Source: Sphingopyxis sp. QXT-31 (GTDB lineage Bacteria; Pseudomonadota; Alphaproteobacteria; Sphingomonadales; Sphingomonadaceae). From it: 64,000 bases of DNA. Under the pieces are notes generated by a model that was not told the origin of the DNA, searched no databases, and was given only the letters and a program-made list of their open reading frames with translations. Below, in pieces: positions 52,023 to 58,866 of this stretch; within the stretch, counting starts at the first letter, position 1; every line of letters starts with the position of its first letter. The position numbers and the translations under genes are program-made. Where the stretch lies: assembly GCF_001984035.1 (NCBI RefSeq), contig NZ_CP019449.1:3038001-3102000 (forward strand), read 5' to 3'.

Positions 52023-52205
52023 TCAGTCATGGACGAGCCGCTGCTTGAGGCCAAGCCGGGCGACGACGCGGGCGACATTGATGCCGCCGCCACCCGGATC
52101 ATAGCGTTCGTGACGCGACCGTATCTTGTGCGTGTGCATCACGCGATCGGCTTCGTAGGCGACATCGATTGCCGGGTTCATCGTGAGCGTAGCGATTGTT
52201 TTCAT
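52023..52205 (-). pseudogene. pfkB remnant (N-terminal about 52 residues)
   Basis: The frame starts at the ATG at 52,205 with MKTIATLTMNPAIDVAYEAD and continues to RYDPGGGGINVARVVARLG, the N-terminal part of phosphofructokinase-2/1-phosphofructokinase (PfkB sugar-kinase family), with the GGGGxN substrate signature intact. After ARLG the sequence departs (LKQRLVHD) and stops. The nucleotide-binding C-terminal 250 residues are not found in any frame nearby. So this is a truncated copy, without kinase activity. The DUF1275 gene starts 125 bases away on the other strand. Confidence 0.82.
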
Positions 52206-52329
52206 CGTCCACCCTATCGCCGCATCATGGTGGCCCGGACATACGTAGATGCCCGCTCGCGAGCGGATGACCCTCCATCAAGCGGCTTGGTGCAGACACG
52301 GCGGATGCCGCGATGCTATTGAACTGAGC

Positions 52330-52971
52330 ATGATCCGGTACGACAGGAATTTTCGCGCGCTAGCCTGCTCCCTCGCGGCGCTCGCGGGATATGTCGACGC
52401 CATCGGATTTATGAAATCGGGCGGCCTGTTCGTGTCTTTCATGAGCGGCAACTCGACCCGAATGGCGATCGGAATAGTGGAAGGCGCCGCTCTAGGGTTC
52501 GCCGCCGCGGCGCTGATCGCCCTGTTTGTCTGCGGCGTGGTCCTTAATCTGATACTCTGCGCCAAGGTCACGATCGCCCATCGCAAGGTGACCGCGATGA
52601 CCGGGGTGGCCGTTCTTCTCACTGGCGCAGCGATTTGCCAGAGCGCGGGCCTCGATATTCCGACGATCGGACTGCTCTGCCTGGCAATGGGCGCCTCGAA
52701 CACGATCTTCCAGCGCGATGGCGAGGTGAGCATCGGCGTCACCTATATGACCGGCACGCTGGTCAAGCTGGGGCACAAACTGGCCGATGCGGCGCTGGGT
52801 GGAAATCGAACCGCTTGGTTTCCCTATCTGCTGCTCTGGCTTGCGCTTGTATTAGGCGGCATCTCCGGGGCAGCAACTTACACTTGGCTTCCGGACGCGA
52901 GCATTTGGATCGCTTCGGCCGTTGCCATAGCGCTGTCCGTCGCCACGCTTAGGCTGACCGAGAGTAAGTGA
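52330..52971 (+). CDS. YoaK/DUF1275 membrane protein
   Basis: 213 residues from the ATG at 52,330. Five to six hydrophobic segments. The start LAALAGYVDAIGFMKSGGLFVSFMSGNSTRM is the DUF1275 signature (GYVDAxxF...F.SFMSGN), repeated in weaker form as TYMTGTLVKLGHKL. Known: integral inner-membrane proteins of unknown transport function. An upstream in-frame frame exists but has no conserved part. It stands between the pfkB remnant and the sensor kinase. Confidence 0.88.
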   Translation: MIRYDRNFRALACSLAALAGYVDAIGFMKSGGLFVSFMSGNSTRMAIGIVEGAALGFAAAALIALFVCGVVLNLILCAKVTIAHRKVTAMTGVAVLLTGAAICQSAGLDIPTIGLLCLAMGASNTIFQRDGEVSIGVTYMTGTLVKLGHKLADAALGGNRTAWFPYLLLWLALVLGGISGAATYTWLPDASIWIASAVAIALSVATLRLTESK

Positions 52972-53247
52972 CTTGAAATGGCCGAACTGAGACGGTCTGC
53001 GCGCGTGGAATTCAGAAAAGCTGCCATTGGGCATGTCGTGGCGGCTAAGCCCGTAAGCGACCGATTCTGGCCAGACCTTCAGTTCGGGAGTATCCCAAGA
53101 TTGCCGAATTCATACGCGTCTGTCTCCGGCGGCATGCTATGACAGCTTTCCGGGGCAGTCGTTTGCAAGATCGATCGAGGACCCCCGCGCTATGGTTGCC
53201 GACAAGGCCGCGTCCTGCGGTCCGGGCGGACCGGGAAGGCGCGCCGC

Positions 53248-54318
53248 ATGGCTGCCGATCAACCTTCGATCAATCTGGGCCGCACGCTGGGGCTCGCGGT
53301 GGTGCTCGCCTCCGACGCGCCGCTGTTGCTGCTCGACGAAAATCTGGCGGTCGTCGCGGCGAGCGACAGCTTCTGTGCCGCGTTCGGTATCGATCCCGAA
53401 ACCGTCACCGGGCAGACAATCTATGACCTCGACGATCATCATTGGGATCTGCCGCGGCTCCACTCGCTGATCGACGCGACGCTGTCGGGCGCGGCGGAGG
53501 TCGAGGCGTATGAGATGGAGATCGAGACCAGCGCCGCCGGCGTGCGATGTGTCGTGATCAAGGCGCAGCGGCTCGACTATGGCGACATCCATCACACGCG
53601 GATGCTAGTCACTGTGATCGACGTGACCGAAGTGCGAGCGAGCGAGAAGCGGCAGAAATCGTTGGTCCACGACAATGCCGCCCTTCTCCACGAGATGCAG
53701 CACCGCGTCGCCAACAGCCTGCAGATCATCGCGAGCATCCTGATGCAGAGCGCGCGCAAAGTACAGTCGACCGAGGCGCGCGGCCATTTGAGCGATGCGC
53801 ACCAGCGCGTGATGTCGATCGCGACGCTGCAACGTCACCTCGCCGAATCCGACGCCGGTTCGGTTGAACTCGAGCCCTATCTGGCACAGCTATGCGCCAG
53901 CATCGGGGCGTCGATGATCTATGACCGCGATCAGCTGACGCTGACAACACGGGTCGATCCGGTGTCGATCGGCGGCGATATTTCGGTCAGCATGGGGCTG
54001 GTCGTCACCGAACTGGTAATCAACGCGCTCAAGCATGCCTTTCCGGACGGGCGTCCCGGCCATGTCGTCGTGGGTTATGCCGCGGAGGGCGAGGACTGGA
54101 CGCTGTCGGTGTCTGACGACGGCGTTGGCATGAACGAAGATGCAGGTCGATCGCAGGCCGGGCTCGGCACGCGCATCGTGCAGGCGCTCGCCAAACAGCT
54201 GGGGGCCGAGATATCGATCGCGGACGCCGGGCCTGGAACACGCGTCTCGCTTACCCGCACCGTGCAGATCGCGCGGCAGGTTGCAGCGAATGACGAGGCG
54301 GAGATCGCGGCCGTTTGA
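53248..54318 (+). CDS. Sensor histidine kinase, HisKA_2 (HWE-like) type with PAS-like domain
   Basis: 356 residues. A PAS-like domain (about 20-130: LLLLDENLAVVAASDSFCAAFG...VTVIDVTEV) leads into a short linker and the HisKA_2 helix HEMQHRVANSLQIIAS, with the phospho-acceptor His (HR) near residue 152. The ATPase domain has the N box VTELVINALKHAF, DDGVGM (G1) and GLGTRIVQALAKQLGA (G2). No membrane segment, so cytoplasmic. Kinases of this family act in alphaproteobacterial general-stress and light responses. The two response regulators lie convergent downstream (54,337-55,088). The partner choice is inference. Confidence 0.9.
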   Translation: MAADQPSINLGRTLGLAVVLASDAPLLLLDENLAVVAASDSFCAAFGIDPETVTGQTIYDLDDHHWDLPRLHSLIDATLSGAAEVEAYEMEIETSAAGVRCVVIKAQRLDYGDIHHTRMLVTVIDVTEVRASEKRQKSLVHDNAALLHEMQHRVANSLQIIASILMQSARKVQSTEARGHLSDAHQRVMSIATLQRHLAESDAGSVELEPYLAQLCASIGASMIYDRDQLTLTTRVDPVSIGGDISVSMGLVVTELVINALKHAFPDGRPGHVVVGYAAEGEDWTLSVSDDGVGMNEDAGRSQAGLGTRIVQALAKQLGAEISIADAGPGTRVSLTRTVQIARQVAANDEAEIAAV

Positions 54319-54336
54319 CGCGAAACGCGCAGGCGC

Positions 54337-54732
54337 CTAGCGTCTCGTTGCAGCCAGGAGGCGCTTGATGTGCGCTGCCACACTTTCCGGATCATAGGGC
54401 CTTTGGAGATGTGGACCTTCATCGCATAAATGGCCTGCAGCCTTCGCGGCTGAATCAACGTTGCCTGCGAGGACAATCTTGACGTCGGGATGATGGTCCC
54501 TGACCCAGATCCGCAACTCGAACGCATTGTATGTTCCCGACAGCTCTGCGTCGGCCAGCAATGCGTCTATCTGAACTGCGCCTTCTTCGAGCGCGATTAT
54601 TACCTCGTCGGAGGTCGCGGCCTCGAAAACCTTGTAACCGCAGTGCCGAAGATATTCCGCGAGCGCGTTGCGGATCAGCACGTCAGCGTCGGCGACGATC
54701 AGGCACTGTGGGCTTGGGAGCTCTTCTGCCAT
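54337..54732 (-). CDS. Degenerate single-domain response regulator
   Basis: 131 residues with the receiver fold (CLIVADADVLIRNALAEYL...ALLADAELSG...LLAATRR). The phospho-acceptor Asp61 is kept, but one acid of the acidic pair is Ala (A14-D15), the switch Ser/Thr position is Ala (IVLAGN), and the conserved Lys is Arg (LQRPYD). Phosphorylation may be weak or lost. It overlaps the upstream regulator by 34 bases in another frame, so it is translated from the same mRNA. Confidence 0.8.
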   Translation of the reverse strand: MAEELPSPQCLIVADADVLIRNALAEYLRHCGYKVFEAATSDEVIIALEEGAVQIDALLADAELSGTYNAFELRIWVRDHHPDVKIVLAGNVDSAAKAAGHLCDEGPHLQRPYDPESVAAHIKRLLAATRR

Positions 54733-55088
54733 GGGTCTCCAATCAGCCGTTCGATCGTTTCAGCGAGCGCGGCAATGCTGTAGGGTTTTGCAAGAAATTC
54801 GTCTGCGGGAAAGGCTTCGGATTTGTACAGGTGCGCCGAGCAGACGATGACGGGGCGCCCTGGCGCCAGCGATTTCGAACGCTGCGTCAGTTCCATTCCG
54901 TCGACGTCACCGGGCATGCGGACATCTGTGACGATGAGGTCGACCACCTGCATGGAATTCAGGATGTGTAGCCCCTCATCGCCGTCCGCTGCTTCCAGAA
55001 CTTGATATCCAATGTCTCGGAGCGAGTCGGCGAGTATGAACCTGATCAAGATCTCGTCCTCGACGACGAGTACCGTCTGTGCGTCCAA
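54699..55088 (-). CDS. Single-domain response regulator (CheY-like)
   Basis: 129 residues, all receiver domain. The acidic pair Glu10-Asp11 (VVEDE), phospho-acceptor Asp55 (VTDVRMPG), switch Ser84 (IVCSAH) and Lys101 (LAKPYS) are all present. There is no output domain, so it works by protein-protein contact or as phosphate sink. It is the first of the two-regulator transcript, which has an EcfG-type promoter at 55,163-55,188. The kinase at 53,248 is the likely partner. Confidence 0.9.
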   Translation of the reverse strand: MDAQTVLVVEDEILIRFILADSLRDIGYQVLEAADGDEGLHILNSMQVVDLIVTDVRMPGDVDGMELTQRSKSLAPGRPVIVCSAHLYKSEAFPADEFLAKPYSIAALAETIERLIGDPWQKSSQAHSA

Positions 55089-55162
55089 TTTCGGTCCTTA
55101 CCACAACGCGGACTCAGCGACCCCGATTGAACCCGCACCCCGTCACGCCGTGGAGAAAAATA

Positions 55163-55188
55163 AACGTCTGCCGACGAGTGTAGGTTCC
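55163..55188 (-). promoter_or_regulatory. EcfG-type (general stress sigma) promoter
   Basis: On the minus strand GGAAC (55,188-55,184), 17 bases, CGTT (55,166-55,163): the consensus of alphaproteobacterial EcfG promoters. It precedes the response regulator gene by about 75 bases. Confidence 0.6.
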
Positions 55189-55513
55189 GGCCTGTTCCGC
55201 TTCGTGAGACCGACCCATTCCTCCACTGAAACCTGGCCGATTTCAGACGGTCCGCTCCCAGGTACAAATCGTGAGAAGCGGCATTGGGACACGCGTCGCT
55301 GCCCGGCGACAGCTCTCGATCGTGGATGACTTTAAACTCGATGCGATGGTCACCCCAAAATCAGTCCTTTCTCAAACGAGCGTGCCGGATGTCTAATTGC
55401 AGAGAGAGACGCCCCTCGAAGAGCGGCGGAGTAATTTTCCGCAGCGTGCGACACCCGTCAGGGCCGCGATCCCATTCGAATCGCTCGTCGCGATCGCGAT
55501 CGGCTCCGCCTGC
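55189..55513. other. Intergenic stretch without recognisable gene
   Basis: 325 bases between the EcfG promoter and the small reading frame at 55,514. I see no gene, strong hairpin or clear promoter on the plus strand. A CCTGGCCGATTTCAGACGG-type short element near 55,230 resembles sequence at 57,745 (CTTTGGCCGGTTGCGGAC), a diffuse repeat family. Confidence 0.4.
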
Positions 55514-55711
55514 TCATTGACGCGTGCGTTCGATTTCTTCCGCCAGCCGGTGGATGGCGCCTTTAGCCCAAATCGCGACCCTCGCGTCGCTGTCACTTTC
55601 CAGCTGATCTAGGAGAGGCATCTTGCCCGCGAGTATTCGTGCCGGCCCGACTTCGAGCTTTGATCTAGCCAGAGCGCACAAGCGCTCGCAGTTGCCCCGC
55701 TTAGTCGGCAC
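55514..55711 (-). CDS. Small protein coupled to AbiEii, unknown
   Basis: 65 residues if started at the GTG at 55,711, which overlaps the last codons of the AbiEii gene (GTG CCG ACT AA). Frame MPTKRGNCERLCALARSKLE...PLLDQLESDSDARVAIWAKGAIHRLAEEIERTRQ. The last 30 residues look like an amphipathic helix pair, similar to the end of HEAT-like repeats. No family is recognised. A strong ribosome site is lacking, so it depends on coupling if it is real. It may be a third component of the AbiE locus or the tail of a lost gene. Confidence 0.35.
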   Translation of the reverse strand: MPTKRGNCERLCALARSKLEVGPARILAGKMPLLDQLESDSDARVAIWAKGAIHRLAEEIERTRQ

Positions 55712-56597
55712 TCCAAGGCAAGGACCGGTAAAATCCGTCGACGGTCGCAAAGCATTCGTCGAAATCGGGCAGTTCGCCGATTTCGATTGCGAGGGTATCC
55801 CATTCCTTGCGCGCGCGTTCCTTTATTTCGGTCCGCGAAAGCGCCTCCGAATCGGGTTCGATCGCCCGCGCCTTGCTCTTCTCGCAGAGCGTGTCCAGCA
55901 AGGTCTGTTTCTCCTCCTCGTCGAACGTGAAACAGGCCAGTAGCGAAGCGATGTCATATATGTCCTGTCGGCGATTACGATTGCGGACCTCCTGCTGGAG
56001 GAGCGCACGCAGCTTTTCGGCGATCAGATCGATGAGCGAATAGGCGCGGAAAGTCTCGCCGGTCTCGCCGAGCCAGACGAGCTGGATCGCGTTCACCGGT
56101 TCGCGAAAACTGATATCGACGTCGAGGATCGTCGGCGAGCGCCCCACGCGAAACTTCGCCTCTTGCGGAGCGCCGCGCCGCGCGTAACCGATCCGCAAGC
56201 TAAGCGCAGGTCCCCGGGCTTTCTCGAACATCTGTTCCGACGGCATGAAGCGCGAGCTTTGCACCGCGCACAGGAGGTCAGGATAGCCGAGGCGCGCGGC
56301 GGCGCGGGGGAGAGCTTCGCTGAGCGCGGCCTTCAGCGCGTCGACGGTTTCGCTCGTCGGATCGCTAATCGCGGTGAGATCGACATCGCCCGTCTGGCGC
56401 GGGCTCTCATAGACGACCCCCATCAGGATGCCGCCCTTGAGGAAGATTTCGTGCGCGAAGGGCGTCGTCATCCCGAGCGCGGCGAGGAATATCTCGGTGA
56501 CCTGCCGTTCGAGATAGGCTTCGGGATCGGCTTTCGCCTTGTCGATCCATTGGTCGATGTCGACGGTACAGCTTTCGATTTCGACCGGGTCAGACAT
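55701..56597 (-). CDS. AbiEii toxin, nucleotidyltransferase of the type IV toxin-antitoxin / abortive infection system
   Basis: 298 residues from the ATG at 56,597 (MSDPVEIES), which overlaps the antitoxin stop by eight bases. The four motifs of AbiEii/AbiGii nucleotidyltransferases are visible: FLKGGILMG with RQTGDVDLT (Asp71 and Asp73, the metal pair), a third acidic site LDVDIS near 159-161, and the C-terminal IAEKLRALLQ...RRQDIYDI. Known role: GTP-dependent toxin that halts growth during phage infection, in a non-contact (type IV) pair with AbiEi. The catalytic residues appear intact. Confidence 0.92.
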   Translation of the reverse strand: MSDPVEIESCTVDIDQWIDKAKADPEAYLERQVTEIFLAALGMTTPFAHEIFLKGGILMGVVYESPRQTGDVDLTAISDPTSETVDALKAALSEALPRAAARLGYPDLLCAVQSSRFMPSEQMFEKARGPALSLRIGYARRGAPQEAKFRVGRSPTILDVDISFREPVNAIQLVWLGETGETFRAYSLIDLIAEKLRALLQQEVRNRNRRQDIYDIASLLACFTFDEEEKQTLLDTLCEKSKARAIEPDSEALSRTEIKERARKEWDTLAIEIGELPDFDECFATVDGFYRSLPWSAD

Positions 56598-57510
56598 TGA
56601 GCGACAGCATCCACGTCTCCGAAAACTCGCTGGCGAAGGGTTCGCCGGCGACGAGCACGCGGCTCGACCCGCGCTGCGCAAGCGCCGACCACGCCGCGAC
56701 CCGGGAATCTGTAACGCCCAAACGTTCGTCGAGGATATAGCCGGCGCGGACCTTGAGGATCGGCTTAGGCGCTCCGTCGATCGTCGTCAGGACATCGTCT
56801 AGATAGGTGCGGACATGCTCCGACCAGATGTCCAATATATGGGCCATGCCCCCACAGCGCGCAGGCTCGTCCAGCATATCGAGGAAGGTCTGGCCGATCG
56901 TCGCGATCCGCGCGAGGGTGCCCTTGATCGCAACATGCTTCCCCACATGCTTGGTCGAAAGTATCTCGAGGCGACGGCCGCGGACGCTCGCCGGATGGCG
57001 CACCGCCGTGGGCCGCTCGGCGGGACCATTGAACCGATCGAGATCATTGTCGAAGCGGATATTGCCGCTTGGCGCCTCGGCCTTGACGAGCTGCCGCTTC
57101 AGCGCGGCGGTGGGCTCGGTCAGAAACAGCGCTTCGGGGCGACGATTGGTGAGACCGTAGCGCTGCATCGCCGACATATGCGAAATATAGCAATAGGGAT
57201 CGACCGAGCAGGCGATATCTTCGGCGGCGGCGTCGGACTTGCTCATCACACGGTAGAGCGGATGATAGTCATTATCGCTACGGATGATCCCCTCGGCCAC
57301 GAGCAACGCGCGCGTACGGCGGAAAATATCGTGGTTCGGCTTGTCGCCGCGCAGATAACGCGCGTCGCCGTCCCTATAAATGCGTGTCAGGATAGCGAAA
57401 ATCTCGTAGTTTGAGAGGACCGGCTTTTCCTGAGCGTCCAAACGACGCGCCAGCGATTCGGCAAGATTGGTCATCCGCTTGCGCAGCTGAAAGGGCCGGA
57501 CCGCTTCCAT
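56590..57510 (-). CDS. AbiEi-type antitoxin and repressor
   Basis: 306 residues from the ATG at 57,510 with AGGAGG five bases upstream. The N-terminal half (MTNLAESLARRL...NYEIFAILTRIYRDGDARYL) fits a winged-helix DNA-binding domain; the middle has SHMSAMQRYGLTNRRPEALFLTEP, a typical AbiEi segment, and the C-terminal domain (GPAERPTAVRH...LDMLDEPARCGGM) resembles the AbiEi antitoxin part. Known role: neutralises AbiEii activity and represses the operon by binding inverted repeats. The repeats in front (57,519-57,650) fit this closely. Confidence 0.85.
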   Translation of the reverse strand: MEAVRPFQLRKRMTNLAESLARRLDAQEKPVLSNYEIFAILTRIYRDGDARYLRGDKPNHDIFRRTRALLVAEGIIRSDNDYHPLYRVMSKSDAAAEDIACSVDPYCYISHMSAMQRYGLTNRRPEALFLTEPTAALKRQLVKAEAPSGNIRFDNDLDRFNGPAERPTAVRHPASVRGRRLEILSTKHVGKHVAIKGTLARIATIGQTFLDMLDEPARCGGMAHILDIWSEHVRTYLDDVLTTIDGAPKPILKVRAGYILDERLGVTDSRVAAWSALAQRGSSRVLVAGEPFASEFSETWMLSLNV

Positions 57511-57518
57511 TTTTACCT

Positions 57519-57563
57519 CCTACCCCATACCCTATGTCCTAAGGACATAGGGTATGGGGTAGG
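57519..57563. promoter_or_regulatory. AbiE operator, inverted repeat 1 (22-bp arms)
   Basis: Arms 57,519-57,540 and 57,542-57,563 are exact complements around a single base (57,541). The core is CTATGTCCT-A-AGGACATAG. The right side covers the predicted minus-strand -10 box and the left end reaches into the AGGAGG ribosome site of the antitoxin gene, so binding here would block transcription, and the RNA hairpin could mask the ribosome site. Confidence 0.85.
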
Positions 57564-57577
57564 ATATGAAAAGTCAA
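57549..57577 (-). promoter_or_regulatory. Predicted promoter of abiEi-abiEii
   Basis: TTGACT (57,577-57,572), 17-base spacer, TACCCT (57,554-57,549) on the minus strand; the -10 box is inside inverted repeat 1. Confidence 0.6.
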
Positions 57578-57599
57578 GTCTCCCGCCGAGCTTGACTTT
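57570..57599. repeat. Central inverted repeat carrying two divergent -35 boxes
   Basis: AAAGTCAAG (57,570-57,578), 12 bases, CTTGACTTT (57,591-57,599), exact complements. Each arm contains TTGACT on opposite strands. The centre (57,584.5) coincides with the midpoint of the two flanking palindromes. Confidence 0.85.
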
Positions 57600-57619
57600 C
57601 ACTCAGTAGCGTTTATCCT
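57592..57619 (+). promoter_or_regulatory. Predicted rightward promoter opposite the AbiE promoter
   Basis: TTGACT (57,592-57,597), 16-base spacer, TATCCT (57,614-57,619), inside inverted repeat 2. Downstream on the plus strand only a 12-codon frame (ATG at 57,660) is found before convergent genes, so it may be the promoter of a small RNA or a relic of a lost divergent gene. Confidence 0.45.
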
Positions 57620-57650
57620 ATGTCCTTAGGACATAGGATAAACGCTACTG
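57604..57650. promoter_or_regulatory. AbiE operator, inverted repeat 2 (23-bp arms)
   Basis: Arms 57,604-57,626 and 57,628-57,650 are exact complements around one base (57,627). The core CTATGTCCT-T-AGGACATAG is the same as in repeat 1; the outer parts differ (CAGTAGCGTTTA here, CCTACCCCATAC there). The two centres are 86 bases apart, about eight helical turns. Confidence 0.85.
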
Positions 57651-57811
57651 CTTCAAACCATGCTCACAGTGACCTGGAAGATCGACAGAAGGCCCTAATA
57701 GAAACCCATCGCGCCCACCTCGCCTAGCCAAGTTCGCACCCAGCTTTGGCCGGTTGCGGACTGTCGGCTTTTGGGTAGATCGAGGAAAAGGCGGACGTTG
57801 AGACAACAGTC

Positions 57812-58819
57812 CTATCGCGATGCAAGCGTGGTCCCTGCGAGTTCAGGAAATACCTTGCTGACCTTGCCGAGGAGGTACTCGCCATAGGTGCCGATTTCGG
57901 CGTGGAGATCGACATCGTCCCAGCGTGGTCCGTCTCCGCCCGTGACGCGGCCGTCGATCGGCAGCGGCTCGACCGGAGCGGTGAAATCGGGATCGAAGAA
58001 GAGCGGAAAAGAATAGCGCGAGACGCCCGAGCGATTGACGACGCGGTGCGGCGCCGAGCGAAAGCGTCCGCTTGTCAGCCGCTCGAACATGTCGCCGACA
58101 TTGATGACGAGCGCGCCGTCGATCGGCGGGACATCGATCCAGCCATCGCGCGTGCGCACTTCGAGCCCGCCCTTGTCGTCCTGCGCGAGCAATGTGAGCA
58201 GGCCATAATCGCTATCCTCGCCGACGCCGAACGCGCCGCCGTCCTGCGAGGCGCCGACAGCCGGATAGTGAAAGACCCGGAACAGCAAAGTCGGATGACG
58301 CGTCAGGCCGTCCGCAAAATGATCGGCCTGAAGCCCGAGCGAAAGCGCCATCCCGCGCATCAGCGCTTCGCCCGCGCGCGTCGCGTCCGCGACATAGGCC
58401 TCGACCGCAGGGCGCAGGGCAGGCACGGCATCGGGCCAGAGATTGGCGCCGTGAAGCGGAAGACCGTCCCGGACGCGCGGATCATCCGGCCCTAGCTCCT
58501 CGCCAAGGTAGAGGCCCTCCTTGAGATCGGGGATGCCCGATGTGAGCTCGCCCGCAACCGGAAACCAGCCGCGCCAGGCGGTGCCGCCCTTGTCCATCGA
58601 TATCCCCGCCTTTTCGGCCTCGGGGAGCGCGAAGAAGGCGCGGCTCGCATCGAGAAGATCAGGCAGAACCCCGGCGCCGATCCCGTGCCCGGCGGCATAG
58701 AAGAATCCGAACTCGCCTGCAGCAGCACCGATCTGCCGCGCGGTTTCGGCGACCGCCGCGGCATCCTTCATGCGAAGCAAAGGCGCGATGTCGATGACCG
58801 GGAGGCTAGCGCTGCTCAT
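57812..58819 (-). CDS. 2OG-Fe(II)/isopenicillin N synthase family oxygenase with altered metal site
   Basis: 335 residues. The start LPVIDIAPLL and the segment EFGFFYAAGHGI are typical of this family; LFRVFHYPAVG precedes the metal site. The distal site is kept (SAPHRVVN, His258; RYS, Arg268 and Ser270 for 2-oxoglutarate-like carboxylate). But the HxD part reads GEDSDYGLLTLL: Asp202-x-Asp204 instead of His-x-Asp. The codon is GAT (58,214-58,216), one base from CAT. The enzyme may bind iron differently or be inactive. It is the last gene of the minus-strand run starting at 62,458, 47 bases after the symporter stop. Confidence 0.85.
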   Translation of the reverse strand: MSSASLPVIDIAPLLRMKDAAAVAETARQIGAAAGEFGFFYAAGHGIGAGVLPDLLDASRAFFALPEAEKAGISMDKGGTAWRGWFPVAGELTSGIPDLKEGLYLGEELGPDDPRVRDGLPLHGANLWPDAVPALRPAVEAYVADATRAGEALMRGMALSLGLQADHFADGLTRHPTLLFRVFHYPAVGASQDGGAFGVGEDSDYGLLTLLAQDDKGGLEVRTRDGWIDVPPIDGALVINVGDMFERLTSGRFRSAPHRVVNRSGVSRYSFPLFFDPDFTAPVEPLPIDGRVTGGDGPRWDDVDLHAEIGTYGEYLLGKVSKVFPELAGTTLASR

Positions 58820-58866
58820 TCGTGCCAGCCTATCGCAAAAGCCCGGCAGTCGCCATCGCCTCGATG

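Noticed and set aside
51756..52322. 188-codon plus-strand frame across the pfkB remnant
   Set aside because: Its second half is antisense to the clear PfkB sequence; first half has no recognisable family.
57519..57650. CRISPR repeats
   Set aside because: Only two copies, each a self-palindrome of different outer sequence, with a promoter between them and no array.
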